DNA of 64,000 bases from Pseudomonas fortuita. Its GTDB lineage: Bacteria > Pseudomonadota > Gammaproteobacteria > Pseudomonadales > Pseudomonadaceae. The stretch's first letter is position 1; every line of letters begins with the position of its first letter. Below are positions 54,264 through 62,816 of this stretch, piece after piece. Made by a program: the position numbers and the translations under genes. The notes under the pieces are model-generated. The model searched no databases. It had not been told where the DNA came from and saw only the letters and a list, made by a program, of their open reading frames with translations. Location: contig NZ_CP114035.2 of NCBI RefSeq assembly GCF_026898135.2, forward strand, positions 3,141,501 to 3,205,500. The letters are read 5' to 3'.

Positions 54264-55594
54264 CAGCGGGGTTCCTCCTGAAGCAGCCCGGTGGTGCGAA
54301 TGTATGCCCGGGTCGCCGCCAGGCCCTCGGGTGTGGCGTGGCGGTTGCCGGCCATGCGCTCGATCAACGTTGCGGGTCGGTCACCCGACATTTCGCTGTG
54401 TGCTTCGTCCGGGGATTCGGGCAGGCCCCAGCTACCGGGTGCTACACGGCGGATCGGGGGGCGCCAGGTGTCGGCAATCCAGTCGTGCCACAGTTGTTTC
54501 TCATAACTGTTGAATACGCCGAACATTGCCGCTGCAGGCCCTTCGATCAGCTTCCACCAGCGGCTCTGGGCCGGGTCCTGGCCTCGCTGAATCCAGCCTT
54601 GGGCCTGTAGCGCGGCAACGAACGCGGGCATGGCGCCAGGGGTGGCCAGCCATTGGTTGACGGTGCGCTGTTCAAGGCGGCAACGGTCGGCATGCATGAA
54701 TTGGCCATAAACCCGTTTGCGCTCCAAGGCGGCGAACAATTCATCCTGCAGGTCGAACTGGCGGATAAGGTCAGCCGCAGCAGTACCTAGCTCGTTCAGG
54801 CGATAACCGTTGCGAACCCTCGCGTAGAACGACTTCTGGTCATGCTGAGGGCAGAGCTGGCGCAGCGCCTGCAGCGATAGTTGAGCGTGGCCACTGGCAG
54901 CATTGTCAATCGTCACATGCAACTGGAAGTAGTGGCCGTCGATGCCCAGTTCTGCCAGTTCGCTGGTGGTAATCAGCAAGTGCAGCGGCGGTTGTTCATA
55001 GCCGAGGTTGTAACCAATGACCTCAGGCAGGTGGGTGTCGCAACAGTGCCCCAAGGCCAGTTGCAGGCAACCCTGTAAGTAGCGTGCTTCGTCAAGCGGC
55101 ATTGCCTCGACACACCCGAGGCGGCCCAGCAGGCGCTGATAGATCAACACATGGTTGCTACGCGGGTCGCCGTTGCCGAGCTCTTCCAGGTAAGTTCGGA
55201 TCAACCCGTGAAAACGTGGGTCGCGCCAGTGGCACAGCGTGCCGTGCAGCCACGCACCGTCCACCGCTTTGGTCGGGGCGACCTGCTGCAGAAACCACAG
55301 CGCGTGAGCGCGATTGACAAAGAAACGGCGTGGAGCGCCTTGCCGGCGTTGTTCCAGGTAGTCGGCGTAGCCGGCGGCGACATCGGCAGCACACCTGGCG
55401 CTCCAGGCAGGCAAATCCGAAGGTGAGTCTGGCAGGTCATCCGGCAAGCGTTCAGCACGTGCAAGTTGCTCGTCGAGCCACAGGGCGCTGGCGTCATCTT
55501 CGCCGGCCAGCATTGCCTCATAGCGCTGTTGCAGGCTGGACCGCCCAGCGATCATTGACGAAGCTAAAGCGTTGTCGCGGTTCATCACCCTCAT
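54263..55594 (-). CDS. iron-containing redox enzyme, haem-oxygenase-like diiron fold
   Basis: 443 residues; AAGGAG lies seven bases before ATG 55594. The ligand pattern of haem-oxygenase-like diiron oxidases is visible: Glu138 and His148 (EELGNGDPRSNH), Glu191/Glu200 (LPEVIGYNLGYE) and His226, Asp230, His236 (LHVTIDNAASGHA). Members include UndA and the N-oxygenating domain of SznF, which act on fatty acids or amino-acid nitrogens. About 130 residues after the core are unassigned. It is the lead gene of a leftward set with a methyltransferase and an amide ligase. Confidence 0.83.
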   Translation of the reverse strand: MRVMNRDNALASSMIAGRSSLQQRYEAMLAGEDDASALWLDEQLARAERLPDDLPDSPSDLPAWSARCAADVAAGYADYLEQRRQGAPRRFFVNRAHALWFLQQVAPTKAVDGAWLHGTLCHWRDPRFHGLIRTYLEELGNGDPRSNHVLIYQRLLGRLGCVEAMPLDEARYLQGCLQLALGHCCDTHLPEVIGYNLGYEQPPLHLLITTSELAELGIDGHYFQLHVTIDNAASGHAQLSLQALRQLCPQHDQKSFYARVRNGYRLNELGTAAADLIRQFDLQDELFAALERKRVYGQFMHADRCRLEQRTVNQWLATPGAMPAFVAALQAQGWIQRGQDPAQSRWWKLIEGPAAAMFGVFNSYEKQLWHDWIADTWRPPIRRVAPGSWGLPESPDEAHSEMSGDRPATLIERMAGNRHATPEGLAATRAYIRTTGLLQEEPR

Positions 55595-55614
55595 GCCGTG
55601 CTCCTTATTGCGCC

Positions 55615-55812
55615 TTACTGGCTCGGTTTCTGACCAGGCATCGGCTCAGGGTCGGGCGCGGGCTGCGGTGCCGGTTTACTGTCGGGTTGTTGCATCTGCA
55701 GCGATGGCTTGCTGAGGTCGCCATCCTTGCCAGGGTGATCGTTGTCGCGGTCGAAACAGCCGCCGAGCATCGTCAGCGAGCCCATCAGGATGATGAGTGG
55801 AGTCAGTCGCAT
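55615..55812 (-). CDS. small lipoprotein
   Basis: 65 residues from ATG 55812. A lipoprotein signal peptide with lipobox L-G-G-C (Cys at 19) is followed by an Asp/Lys stretch and a Pro-rich tail. Probably an outer-membrane-anchored unstructured lipoprotein. It ends 20 bases before the diiron protein gene and may be on the same transcript. No family recognised. Confidence 0.72.
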   Translation of the reverse strand: MRLTPLIILMGSLTMLGGCFDRDNDHPGKDGDLSKPSLQMQQPDSKPAPQPAPDPEPMPGQKPSQ

Positions 55813-55872
55813 GGGGCCTCCCCCTCTGGTTGATTGCAGTGCCAGGCAGTCCCGGCACTGCAAGTCGGTCAT

Positions 55873-56055
55873 TTACGAACGGCCGCCCTTGCGGCCCGAC
55901 TCGCGATCGCTGGGCGTGTGGCTGCCCGAGGACTGCCCGCCTTTGCGCCCGGCTTCAGACGCTTTTTCGCGGTCGTTGGCGAAGTTGCCTGGGTTTTTGT
56001 TACCGCCCTGGCTGCCTGTTTGATTGCCGGTACGGCTGTTGTCTTTAGTGGCCAT
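55873..56055 (-). CDS. KGG-repeat stress protein (second copy)
   Basis: 60 residues from ATG 56055. It carries [21 protein letters not shown] and a second SDRESGRKGG unit, as in the protein at 39161-39370. The N-terminus is Asn/Gly/Gln-rich and probably disordered. It precedes the lipoprotein gene. Confidence 0.85.
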   Translation of the reverse strand: MATKDNSRTGNQTGSQGGNKNPGNFANDREKASEAGRKGGQSSGSHTPSDRESGRKGGRS

Positions 56056-56202
56056 GGTCTTCAAACCTCGTATGACTTCGAAATGCACGGCAGGCTGCCG
56101 TACACAAGTTCGGAGTTCGGCGATATGCGGGGATTCGTTTTATTGCGAAGGGTTCGGACCGGTGGCGTTAAATAAGCGGCAATGCCATATTTGGCGCCCC
56201 TG

Positions 56203-57486
56203 TCAGTCGTGCGGCGGGTTATCCATGCGGGCCTGCTGCCGACCCAGCCAGCCCCCCGTCACGGCCCAGCCCACGGCAATGATTGCGCCGATCAGCATCG
56301 CCAGCTGTGGGTGCTCGCCCATCACGTCCAGCGCGCGCTTGAGCCAGCCGCTCAGGGCATCGCCGCCACGGTAGATCACGGTATCGATAAAATTCTTGGC
56401 TTTGTACTTGTCCTCGGCGGACAGCACGGTGAACAGCATCTCCCGCCCTGGCCGCACCAACGCGTATTCGCCGGCGCGGCGCACTACCATTACCACCACG
56501 AATACCGCGAACACCGGTGCCAGTGCCAGCCACAGGAACCCTGCTGCCATCACCAGCGGTACAGCTACCAGCAACACCCCGACGCCCAAGCGCCGGGCCA
56601 GGCGCCCGGTCAGCAATACCTGGGTGAGGATTGCCAGGGCCTGCACCACGGTGTCGATCAGGCCGAATACCTGGGTTTGCCGGGTGCGGTCGGTGAAGGT
56701 TTCGCTGACGATGCGCGCCTGCTCGAAGTACAGGAAGGTGCTGACGCTGGCCAGCAACACCACGAACAGAGCAATGCCTAGCAGATAGGGCGAACGCAGC
56801 ACGGCGGTAGCGCCGGTAAACGGGTTGCCACCCAAGGGGCGCGAGCCCGGGGACTCGGCCTGTTGCGGTAGTGGGTGGCGCACTCGCCAGCGTTGCAGGA
56901 ACAGGGCCGCACCCATACTGCCTAGCAAAAGCGCTGCCGCCAGTATCAGCAGCCCGCAATGGCCCAACGGTGCGACAAGCAAGGTGCCGAGAATGGGGCC
57001 GCTTAGCCCGCCCAAGCTGGCCCCGGCTGCCAGCAGGCCGAACAGCCGCTTGCCTTGTGCGGTGGAAAACAGGTCAGCGAGCACGCTCCAGGCCAGCGAG
57101 ATGGTCAGCAAATTGAACACCGATAACCAGACGTAAAAGGCCCTGGCTGTCCAAAGATTGTCCGAATTACCGGCAAACAGTGCCGCGAACATCAACAGGT
57201 TGCTGACAAAGAAACCGTAGGTCCAAGGCAGGATATGCCGGCGTTGCACCCTTGATGCCAGCCAGCCGAACAGCGGCAGGCACGCCAAGGTGGCGATGAA
57301 GGTGCCGGTGAACAGCCATTGCAGGTTGTCCACGCCGCCCGCAACACCCATAGTTTCGCGCACCGGCCGCAGCATGAAGTAACCGGTGAACAGCAGGTAG
57401 AACAGCAGCAAGCCGGCGATTACCGCCGGCCCCTCGCCGGGCTGCATGTTCAGCCCTTGGACAAGGCGCCGCCGCCAGGCTTGCAT
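56203..57486 (-). CDS. NTP/NDP-exchange-type (TLC/MFS) transporter
   Basis: 427 residues from ATG 57486, with 11-12 membrane segments. It resembles bacterial members of the ADP/ATP translocase-like family (FYLLFTGYFMLRPVRETMGVAGG near the start, RRAGEYALVRPGREMLFTVLSAEDKYKAKNFIDTVIYRGGD late). Free-living bacteria carry this branch with unknown substrates. A TTG at 57498 is an alternative start overlapping the aldo/keto reductase stop; coupling to that gene is likely. Confidence 0.8.
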   Translation of the reverse strand: MQAWRRRLVQGLNMQPGEGPAVIAGLLLFYLLFTGYFMLRPVRETMGVAGGVDNLQWLFTGTFIATLACLPLFGWLASRVQRRHILPWTYGFFVSNLLMFAALFAGNSDNLWTARAFYVWLSVFNLLTISLAWSVLADLFSTAQGKRLFGLLAAGASLGGLSGPILGTLLVAPLGHCGLLILAAALLLGSMGAALFLQRWRVRHPLPQQAESPGSRPLGGNPFTGATAVLRSPYLLGIALFVVLLASVSTFLYFEQARIVSETFTDRTRQTQVFGLIDTVVQALAILTQVLLTGRLARRLGVGVLLVAVPLVMAAGFLWLALAPVFAVFVVVMVVRRAGEYALVRPGREMLFTVLSAEDKYKAKNFIDTVIYRGGDALSGWLKRALDVMGEHPQLAMLIGAIIAVGWAVTGGWLGRQQARMDNPPHD

Positions 57487-57490
57487 GATG

Positions 57491-58402
57491 TCAGGCAAAC
57501 TGCTGGATCAGCGCCTGTTGCTGCGCCTGGGTGAGCATGGGTTCATGCCCGGCCTTGAGCTGGTCGAGCTGGCGATCAGGCCGGCCGGTGGCGGGGATGA
57601 CCGTGGTCACTGCCGGGTGGCTGATGGCGAATTTGAGAAACAACTGCGCCCAACTGCCGATGCCCGCTTCGCTGGCCCAGCCCGGCAAGGCCTGGTCCTT
57701 GACCTTGGCAAACAGGCGGCCATCGTCGAAGGCACGGTTGATCAGCACCGCAACGCCCCTGTCCTGGCACAGCGGCAGCAGTTCGCGGGCGGCGTCGGGG
57801 GCATTGACGGAGTAGTTGATCTGGATGAAGTCCAGCGGCTCGCTGCGCACGATTCGGGCAACGTCGTCCTGGCCACTGTTCAGATAATGAGTGATGCCGA
57901 CATAACGGGTCAGGCCTTGCTGCTTCAGTTCGCGCGCATAGGGCAGTTGGGTCTGCCAGTCACGCAGGTTGTGGATTTGCAGCAGATCGACTTTGTCGGT
58001 ACGCAGGCTCCTCAGGCTGCCGGCCCATTGCGCTTCGGCGTCGGCCCGGCTGTCGGCGGCGATCTTGGTGGCAATAAAGCACTGCCGGTGCCAGCCGCCC
58101 TCTTCCAGCAACTGGCCAAGAATGCTGTCGGCACCGCCATAGTTGGGCGAGGTGTCGATTACCCGGCCGCCCCCTTCGAAAAACGCCTTGAGTACCGCTT
58201 TCAATTGCTGATACTGGGCCGAGCCGGTTTCTACTTCGAAACTGCCGGAGGTACCGGCACCAATCACCGGCAACGCTTCACCGGTGGACGGTATTTTGCG
58301 CGTCAGCAAGCCCGCCGGGGCGGCGGCGTGCAGCCAGGGGCTGGCGGCGGCCAGCAACCCCAGCGTGGCACCTGCGCGTAGGACGTCACGACGTGCGTAC
58401 AT
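57491..58402 (-). CDS. Tat-exported aldo/keto reductase
   Basis: 303 residues. Twin-arginine signal ARRDVLRAG at 3-11 with a hydrophobic stretch to about AAAPAG. Aldo/keto reductase barrel follows, with DTSPNYGGAD (Tyr), ATKIAAD (Lys) and LLQIHNL. Export of an NAD(P)H-type enzyme is unusual, since nicotinamides are cytoplasmic; the cofactor may be exported bound to the folded protein. The next gene downstream is a nucleotide-exchanger-like transporter. Confidence 0.82.
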   Translation of the reverse strand: MYARRDVLRAGATLGLLAAASPWLHAAAPAGLLTRKIPSTGEALPVIGAGTSGSFEVETGSAQYQQLKAVLKAFFEGGGRVIDTSPNYGGADSILGQLLEEGGWHRQCFIATKIAADSRADAEAQWAGSLRSLRTDKVDLLQIHNLRDWQTQLPYARELKQQGLTRYVGITHYLNSGQDDVARIVRSEPLDFIQINYSVNAPDAARELLPLCQDRGVAVLINRAFDDGRLFAKVKDQALPGWASEAGIGSWAQLFLKFAISHPAVTTVIPATGRPDRQLDQLKAGHEPMLTQAQQQALIQQFA

Positions 58403-58490
58403 GGAAAGCTCCCGTCATGAAGCGGAAACTTTCAAGGCTAGCCGCTCCATACCGGGCCGGCAGGTGTTTCTGTATCTGGATGTTAAGTGA

Positions 58491-59354
58491 TCAGACTCGT
58501 AGCAGCTGGCTCAGGTCCACACCCGTCTCGCCCATGGGCGGGCACCAGTAATAGCCGCCCGTCAGTGGCCGGCTGAAGCGGTACAGACCGTCGATGATAC
58601 CGTCCTCCAGGCCACTCATGCGCCGCAACTGCACTTCGAACGCATCGAAGCTGTGGCCCAGGGCAACGAAGGCCAAGCCGGCGCCACGCGGGTCAGCCCA
58701 GGCTACCGAGCGACGGACCATGAACGCCTCCGGCGCAAAGCTTTCCTGGGCGGTGCGCTTGACGTGTGCGGACTCGGGGGCATCGTCCAGCTCTTCGTTA
58801 TCGCTCAGCCGGCGGCCCATGATGTTGTCCTGGTCAGCCTGGGGCAGCGACTTGAAGTACTCCAGGTCGTGTTTCCACAGCTGGAACGCGGCAAAGCTGG
58901 AACCATCGGCAGCAATGGCCGCCTGCACGGCGTCTTCGTCCACCGGGTTCTCGGTGCCGTCTTCGTAGCCTGTCAGGTCATGGCCGCCGCGGTGCAGGAA
59001 GCCATCGACACTGTCGGCCAGGCGCAGGGCCGGGGCCAATAGATGTTCCAGGGCCTGGGCCCGCAGCAGCAGGTCGCCGCGCTCGTTACCACGCAGCCAC
59101 AGCCACAGGGCATGTTGGGTGCTCGGGTTCTCCACAGCAGCGTCCAGCACCGGAAAAGCACGCAGGCCTGGCACTGCACGGCCCAGGGCCTTGGCCAGCG
59201 GGGCGCCGACCCCCAGGATCAGTTGGTCGCCATCGACCTGTTGCAGCAAGGCATCCAGAGCGGCAGGCAACGCCTCGGGCGACTGCAGGGTGAAAAACAG
59301 GTGACGGGCATGGGCCGGCACCGGGGTGGCAAGCAGCCCTTTCTGGAACGGCAT
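58491..59354 (-). CDS. dye-decolourising (DyP-type) haem peroxidase
   Basis: 287 residues. The hallmark GYEDG is at 129-133, Asp132 being the distal catalytic residue. The C-terminal part has FMVRRSVAWADPRGAGLAFVALG and a haem-pocket Arg. No signal peptide, so cytoplasmic or encapsulated. It uses hydrogen peroxide to oxidise dyes, phenols or manganese. Monocistronic by position. Confidence 0.92.
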   Translation of the reverse strand: MPFQKGLLATPVPAHARHLFFTLQSPEALPAALDALLQQVDGDQLILGVGAPLAKALGRAVPGLRAFPVLDAAVENPSTQHALWLWLRGNERGDLLLRAQALEHLLAPALRLADSVDGFLHRGGHDLTGYEDGTENPVDEDAVQAAIAADGSSFAAFQLWKHDLEYFKSLPQADQDNIMGRRLSDNEELDDAPESAHVKRTAQESFAPEAFMVRRSVAWADPRGAGLAFVALGHSFDAFEVQLRRMSGLEDGIIDGLYRFSRPLTGGYYWCPPMGETGVDLSQLLRV

Positions 59355-59538
59355 GACAGGCTAATCCTCGGACAAAAGCGGAATGCTACTGCGCCTGCAG
59401 GCCCGCTGCAATGCGGCATGGAGCCTCGCTGATCGCTGCGGTTGGTAACAAACGGTTACCAAGAGCTGGCCCTTTGCAATTAGCTATCAATCAACGCCAG
59501 CCTACACTCCTCGAGATCCTTCGCCCGAGAGACCGCTC

Positions 59539-60432
59539 ATGACCGCCTCGCCCCTGTTAACCGCCTTCCTGCCGCTCGCGTTGGGCATCATCATGCTCGG
59601 CCTTGGGCTGTCGCTGACCCTGGCCGATTTCGCGCGCGTGGTGAAATACCCCAAACCGGTGGTGGTAGGCCTGGCCTGCCAGATCTTGCTGTTGCCACTG
59701 GTGTGCTTCCTGATCGCCAATGGCTTTGGCCTGGAGTCGGCCCTGGCGGTGGGGCTGATGCTGCTGGCAGCTTCGCCGGGCGGCACCACGGCCAACCTGT
59801 TCAGCCACCTGGCCCATGGCGATGTGGCGCTGAACATCACGCTCACGGCGGTGAACTCGCTGATCGCGATTCTGACCATGCCGTTGCTGGTGAACCTGTC
59901 GCTGAGCTGGTTCATGGCCTCGGACCAGGCCATTCCACTGCAATTTGCCAAGGTCTTGCAGGTATTTGCCATTGTCCTGTTGCCGGTCGCACTGGGTATG
60001 CTGATCGGCCGTTACGCCCCTGGTTTTGCCGCACGCATGCAGAAACCGATGAAACTGGTGGCGGCGCTGTTCCTGGCCTTTACCATTGTCCTGGCGCTGG
60101 CCAAGGACTGGCAGACCGTGGTCGAGTACGCGCCGGTGGTGGGCCTGGCTGCCCTGCTGTTCAACCTGCTTAGCCTGGCCGTGGGCTACTGGGTGCCGCG
60201 CCTGTTGAACATTCCCAAGCGGCAGGCAATTGCCATTGGCATGGAAATCGGCATTCACAACGGCACGCTGGCGATTGCCTTGGCGCTCAGCCCTTCATTG
60301 CTGAACAACGCAACCATGGCGGTGCCCGCGGCGCTGTACAGCCTGATCATGTTCTTCACGGCGGCAGGTTTTGGCTGGTGGGTCAGCCGCGGGCACGTGG
60401 CGGCAGCGCCCAAAGGGGAAACAGTGAATTGA
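59539..60432 (+). CDS. bile acid:sodium symporter (BASS) family transporter
   Basis: 297 residues, about nine to ten membrane segments. BASS signatures include SPGGTTANLFSHLAHGDVALNITLTAVNSL and GMEIGIHNGTLAIALALSP. Bacterial members import organic acids such as pyruvate or pantoate with sodium; this substrate is unknown. Followed by an inverted REP pair. Confidence 0.88.
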   Translation: MTASPLLTAFLPLALGIIMLGLGLSLTLADFARVVKYPKPVVVGLACQILLLPLVCFLIANGFGLESALAVGLMLLAASPGGTTANLFSHLAHGDVALNITLTAVNSLIAILTMPLLVNLSLSWFMASDQAIPLQFAKVLQVFAIVLLPVALGMLIGRYAPGFAARMQKPMKLVAALFLAFTIVLALAKDWQTVVEYAPVVGLAALLFNLLSLAVGYWVPRLLNIPKRQAIAIGMEIGIHNGTLAIALALSPSLLNNATMAVPAALYSLIMFFTAAGFGWWVSRGHVAAAPKGETVN

Positions 60433-60446
60433 AGCAGTGACTGGTA

Positions 60447-60531
60447 TGGGAGCGGGCTTGTCCCGCGAAGCAGGCAACGCGGTGTATGGCATCGGCTTTG
60501 CCGGTGTTCGCGGGACACGCCCGCTCCCACA
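60447..60531. repeat. inverted REP pair (BIME)
   Basis: REP units at 60447-60470 and 60507-60531 (inverse orientation), with GGGAGCGGG cores, between the convergent BASS and CrtZ-like genes. Confidence 0.85.
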
Positions 60532-60549
60532 AGAGGCAAATCCAGGTTG

Positions 60550-61017
60550 TCACTGCTGGCTGCGCTTGCTGCGCAATTGCTGCTTCAACACTTTCAAAGG
60601 CGGCGCATAAAAAAAACCGAACGACACACTCCCGGTGCGCCCTTTCACTGCATGGTGCAAACGGTGCGCACGATACAGTCGCTTGAGGTAGCGGTTGACC
60701 GGCCGTGGTTTGCGCGGCCAATGCCGGTGAAAGAACCCGTCATGGGCCAGGACATACAACATGCCGTACCCTGCCACGCCGCCGCCAACCCATTGCAAGG
60801 GTGCATAACCAGCCTTGCCCAAGGCGACCAACCCCGTGGCGATGAGCCCCAACGCCAGCAGGTACAGGTCGTTGGTCTCGAGCATGCCCAAGTGTGGCTC
60901 ATGGTGCGAGCGGTGCAGCCACCAGCCCCAGCCATGCATGATGTACTTGTGAGCCAGCGTGCCAACGCCCTCCATGGCCACCAAGGTGCCGAACAATACG
61001 GCGAGATTGAACAGCAT
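60550..61017 (-). CDS. CrtZ-like fatty-acid-hydroxylase-superfamily protein
   Basis: 155 residues with four membrane segments. The histidine clusters of beta-carotene hydroxylase are present: HKYIMHGWGWWLHRSHHEPH (about 23-42), HDGFFHRHWP (about 92-101) and HRLHHAVKG (about 117-125). CrtZ adds hydroxyl groups to beta-carotene rings with a diiron centre. No other carotenoid gene is in the window, and pseudomonads of this group are not pigmented with carotenoids. The substrate may thus be another lipid. Confidence 0.82.
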   Translation of the reverse strand: MLFNLAVLFGTLVAMEGVGTLAHKYIMHGWGWWLHRSHHEPHLGMLETNDLYLLALGLIATGLVALGKAGYAPLQWVGGGVAGYGMLYVLAHDGFFHRHWPRKPRPVNRYLKRLYRAHRLHHAVKGRTGSVSFGFFYAPPLKVLKQQLRSKRSQQ

Positions 61018-61412
61018 GAAACAGTCCGGGTGATGGCAACGGGAGGCGCAAGGGTACCGTCAACCCAGGTTTTTTTCCATGCAGGGATGACCGTTGCAAA
61101 CCATTCACCCATGAAGCCATTGTCATGTTTTCGCCCTTGACCTGCTCTGCCACGCGGCGTATGGTCCGCAGCGCAATTTTGCTTTGCTCAACAGGAGACC
61201 TGCCTTGGACAGTAGCCCCAGTCGCTTGCGACAGGCCCACGTGGTGCGCTAGCCCGGCAGTGTCCTGCGCTGTCTGGCCGCCCTGGCAAGACGGTGGTTT
61301 CCTTTAACCCCGCTTCTCCTCCTCTCCTCGTGGTCCTGCGCATTTTTCTGGTTTTTCAACCACGCCAACAGATGGCGTTCATGCGGGTGTTTGCCCGCGG
61401 AAGAGGTTTGCT
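61018..61412. promoter_or_regulatory. long leader upstream of mgtC
   Basis: 395 bases between divergent crtZ-like and mgtC genes. A possible leader ORF (TTG 61205 to TAG 61252, 15 codons, MDSSPSRLRQAHVVR) has AGGAG at 61193-61197 with correct spacing. After it, CCGCC and GGTGG near 61281-61300 can pair, followed by a T-rich stretch. The layout recalls Mg2+-responsive leaders of mgt genes, but no known riboswitch is recognised. Confidence 0.4.
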
Positions 61413-62126
61413 ATGGATTGGAAAGTTTTTTTGCTGCGCGTCAGCATTGCCCTGCTGCTGGGGGCACTGATCGGTGCCGAACGGCAATTGCGTCAACGCC
61501 TGACCGGGCTGCGCACCAATGCGCTGGTGAGTACCGGTGCCTGTCTGTTCGTGCTGATGACCCAGGCAGTGCCAGGCATGGCGCCTGCCGATGCCTCGCG
61601 CGTTGCCGCCTATGTAGTGTCGGGCATCGGCTTTCTCGGTGGTGGCGTGATCATGCGCGATGGCTTTAACGTGCGCGGCCTGAACACGGCGGCTACCTTG
61701 TGGTGCACGGCTGCGGTCGGTGTGCTGTGCAGCCTTGGGCTGGTGCTGGAGGCGGCACTGGGCAGCCTGGTGGTGCTGTGCGCCAATATCCTCTTGCGGG
61801 ACATCGCCCAGCGCCTGGACCGTCAAGACGTAGTGCCTGCCAGCGAGGTGGAGCAACACTTCGAGGTGCGCATCGTCTGCCGCGCCGAGGACGAAATCCA
61901 GGTGCGCAGCCTGATGCTGCATAGCCTGGGTGATCCGCAGCTGCGGTTACAGTCGCTGCAAAGCGCAGACCTGGACAGCCCTGCACGCCTGGAAGTGCGC
62001 GCCGAGCTGCTGGGTACCGCACAGGCACCGGCTCAACTGGAGCGGCTGGTCAGCCGGGTCAGCCTGGAAAAAGGCGTCAGCTCGGTGCGCTGGCAATTAC
62101 AGCCGCACGTGTTGGCGGCCGACTAG
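61413..62126 (+). CDS. mgtC: MgtC/SapB family inner-membrane protein
   Basis: 237 residues. Four to five N-terminal membrane segments with the MgtC pattern (LLLGALIGAERQLRQRLTGLRTNALVSTGACLF, VSGIGFLGGGVIM, GLNTAATLWCTAAVGVL), then a C-terminal ACT-like cytoplasmic domain from about 145. MgtC proteins limit F1Fo ATP synthase activity and help growth at low Mg2+ or low pH. GAAGAGG precedes the ATG. The unusually long leader may control it. Confidence 0.88.
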   Translation: MDWKVFLLRVSIALLLGALIGAERQLRQRLTGLRTNALVSTGACLFVLMTQAVPGMAPADASRVAAYVVSGIGFLGGGVIMRDGFNVRGLNTAATLWCTAAVGVLCSLGLVLEAALGSLVVLCANILLRDIAQRLDRQDVVPASEVEQHFEVRIVCRAEDEIQVRSLMLHSLGDPQLRLQSLQSADLDSPARLEVRAELLGTAQAPAQLERLVSRVSLEKGVSSVRWQLQPHVLAAD

Positions 62127-62143
62127 CACGACAGGAGTGCTTC

Positions 62144-62653
62144 ATGCTTATCCGCCCTACCCTTGAGCACGATATCCAATACCTGCCGGACGTGGAGCGT
62201 TCGGCAGCCCAGGCTTTTGCTGGCTGGCCGGCGCTGGCCTGGCTGGCCCAAGCCGATGTGATGGACTGTGCTGCGCACAGGGCTTTCGCCGCGGGCGGTG
62301 GTAGCTGGGTTGCTGAAAACCCGATCGGGCAGATTGTAGGGTTTGCGTGCGTGCGGCGTGCGGGCCAGGCATTGCACCTTCATGAGATATCGGTGCGTCA
62401 GGATGCCCAAGGGCAAGGCGTCGGTAGCCGATTGCTGCAGCAGATCATCGATGTAGCGCGTTGCGCAGATGTCCGCGAGCTGACGTTGACCACCTTTGTC
62501 GATGTGCCCTGGAATGCGCCGTTTTATGCACGGTTCGGGTTTGAGGTGATCGATGAGGAGCGGCTGGGCGAACGACTCCTGCGTATGCTGGCCAGTGAGC
62601 ACGCTCAGGGCCTGAAGGGGCGCTGTGCCATGCGTCTTTGCATGACCCATTGA
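62144..62653 (+). CDS. GNAT-family N-acetyltransferase
   Basis: 169 residues. The acetyl-CoA loop VRQDAQGQGVGSRLLQQIIDVAR (about 83-105) and FYARFGFEVIDEERLGERL near the end are typical of the GNAT fold. It lies 17 bases after mgtC, so the two are probably co-transcribed. Substrate unknown. Confidence 0.85.
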   Translation: MLIRPTLEHDIQYLPDVERSAAQAFAGWPALAWLAQADVMDCAAHRAFAAGGGSWVAENPIGQIVGFACVRRAGQALHLHEISVRQDAQGQGVGSRLLQQIIDVARCADVRELTLTTFVDVPWNAPFYARFGFEVIDEERLGERLLRMLASEHAQGLKGRCAMRLCMTH

Positions 62654-62816
62654 CCGTTGGGGTGCAGAGCGCTCGGCCATACCGTGTTCGCCGGTTTTCA
62701 CTGCGTTGGCGCGTGGTGCGGTCGAAACCGGTGGCGAAAAAAATTAAACCTTTGCCTCACTCTCACCCTCAACCGTACGCGACACTGAGGTCGCCCCACG
62801 GTTTAAGGAGTGAAGC

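Noticed and set aside
27866..60531. CRISPR-like repeats
   Set aside because: The recurring GGGAGCGGG...CCCGC units are REP palindromes, single or in inverted pairs, not regularly spaced direct repeats.
61205..61412. Mg2+ or Mn2+ riboswitch upstream of mgtC
   Set aside because: No consensus of the M-box or yybP-ykoY classes could be matched by eye; only a leader ORF and weak hairpins are seen.
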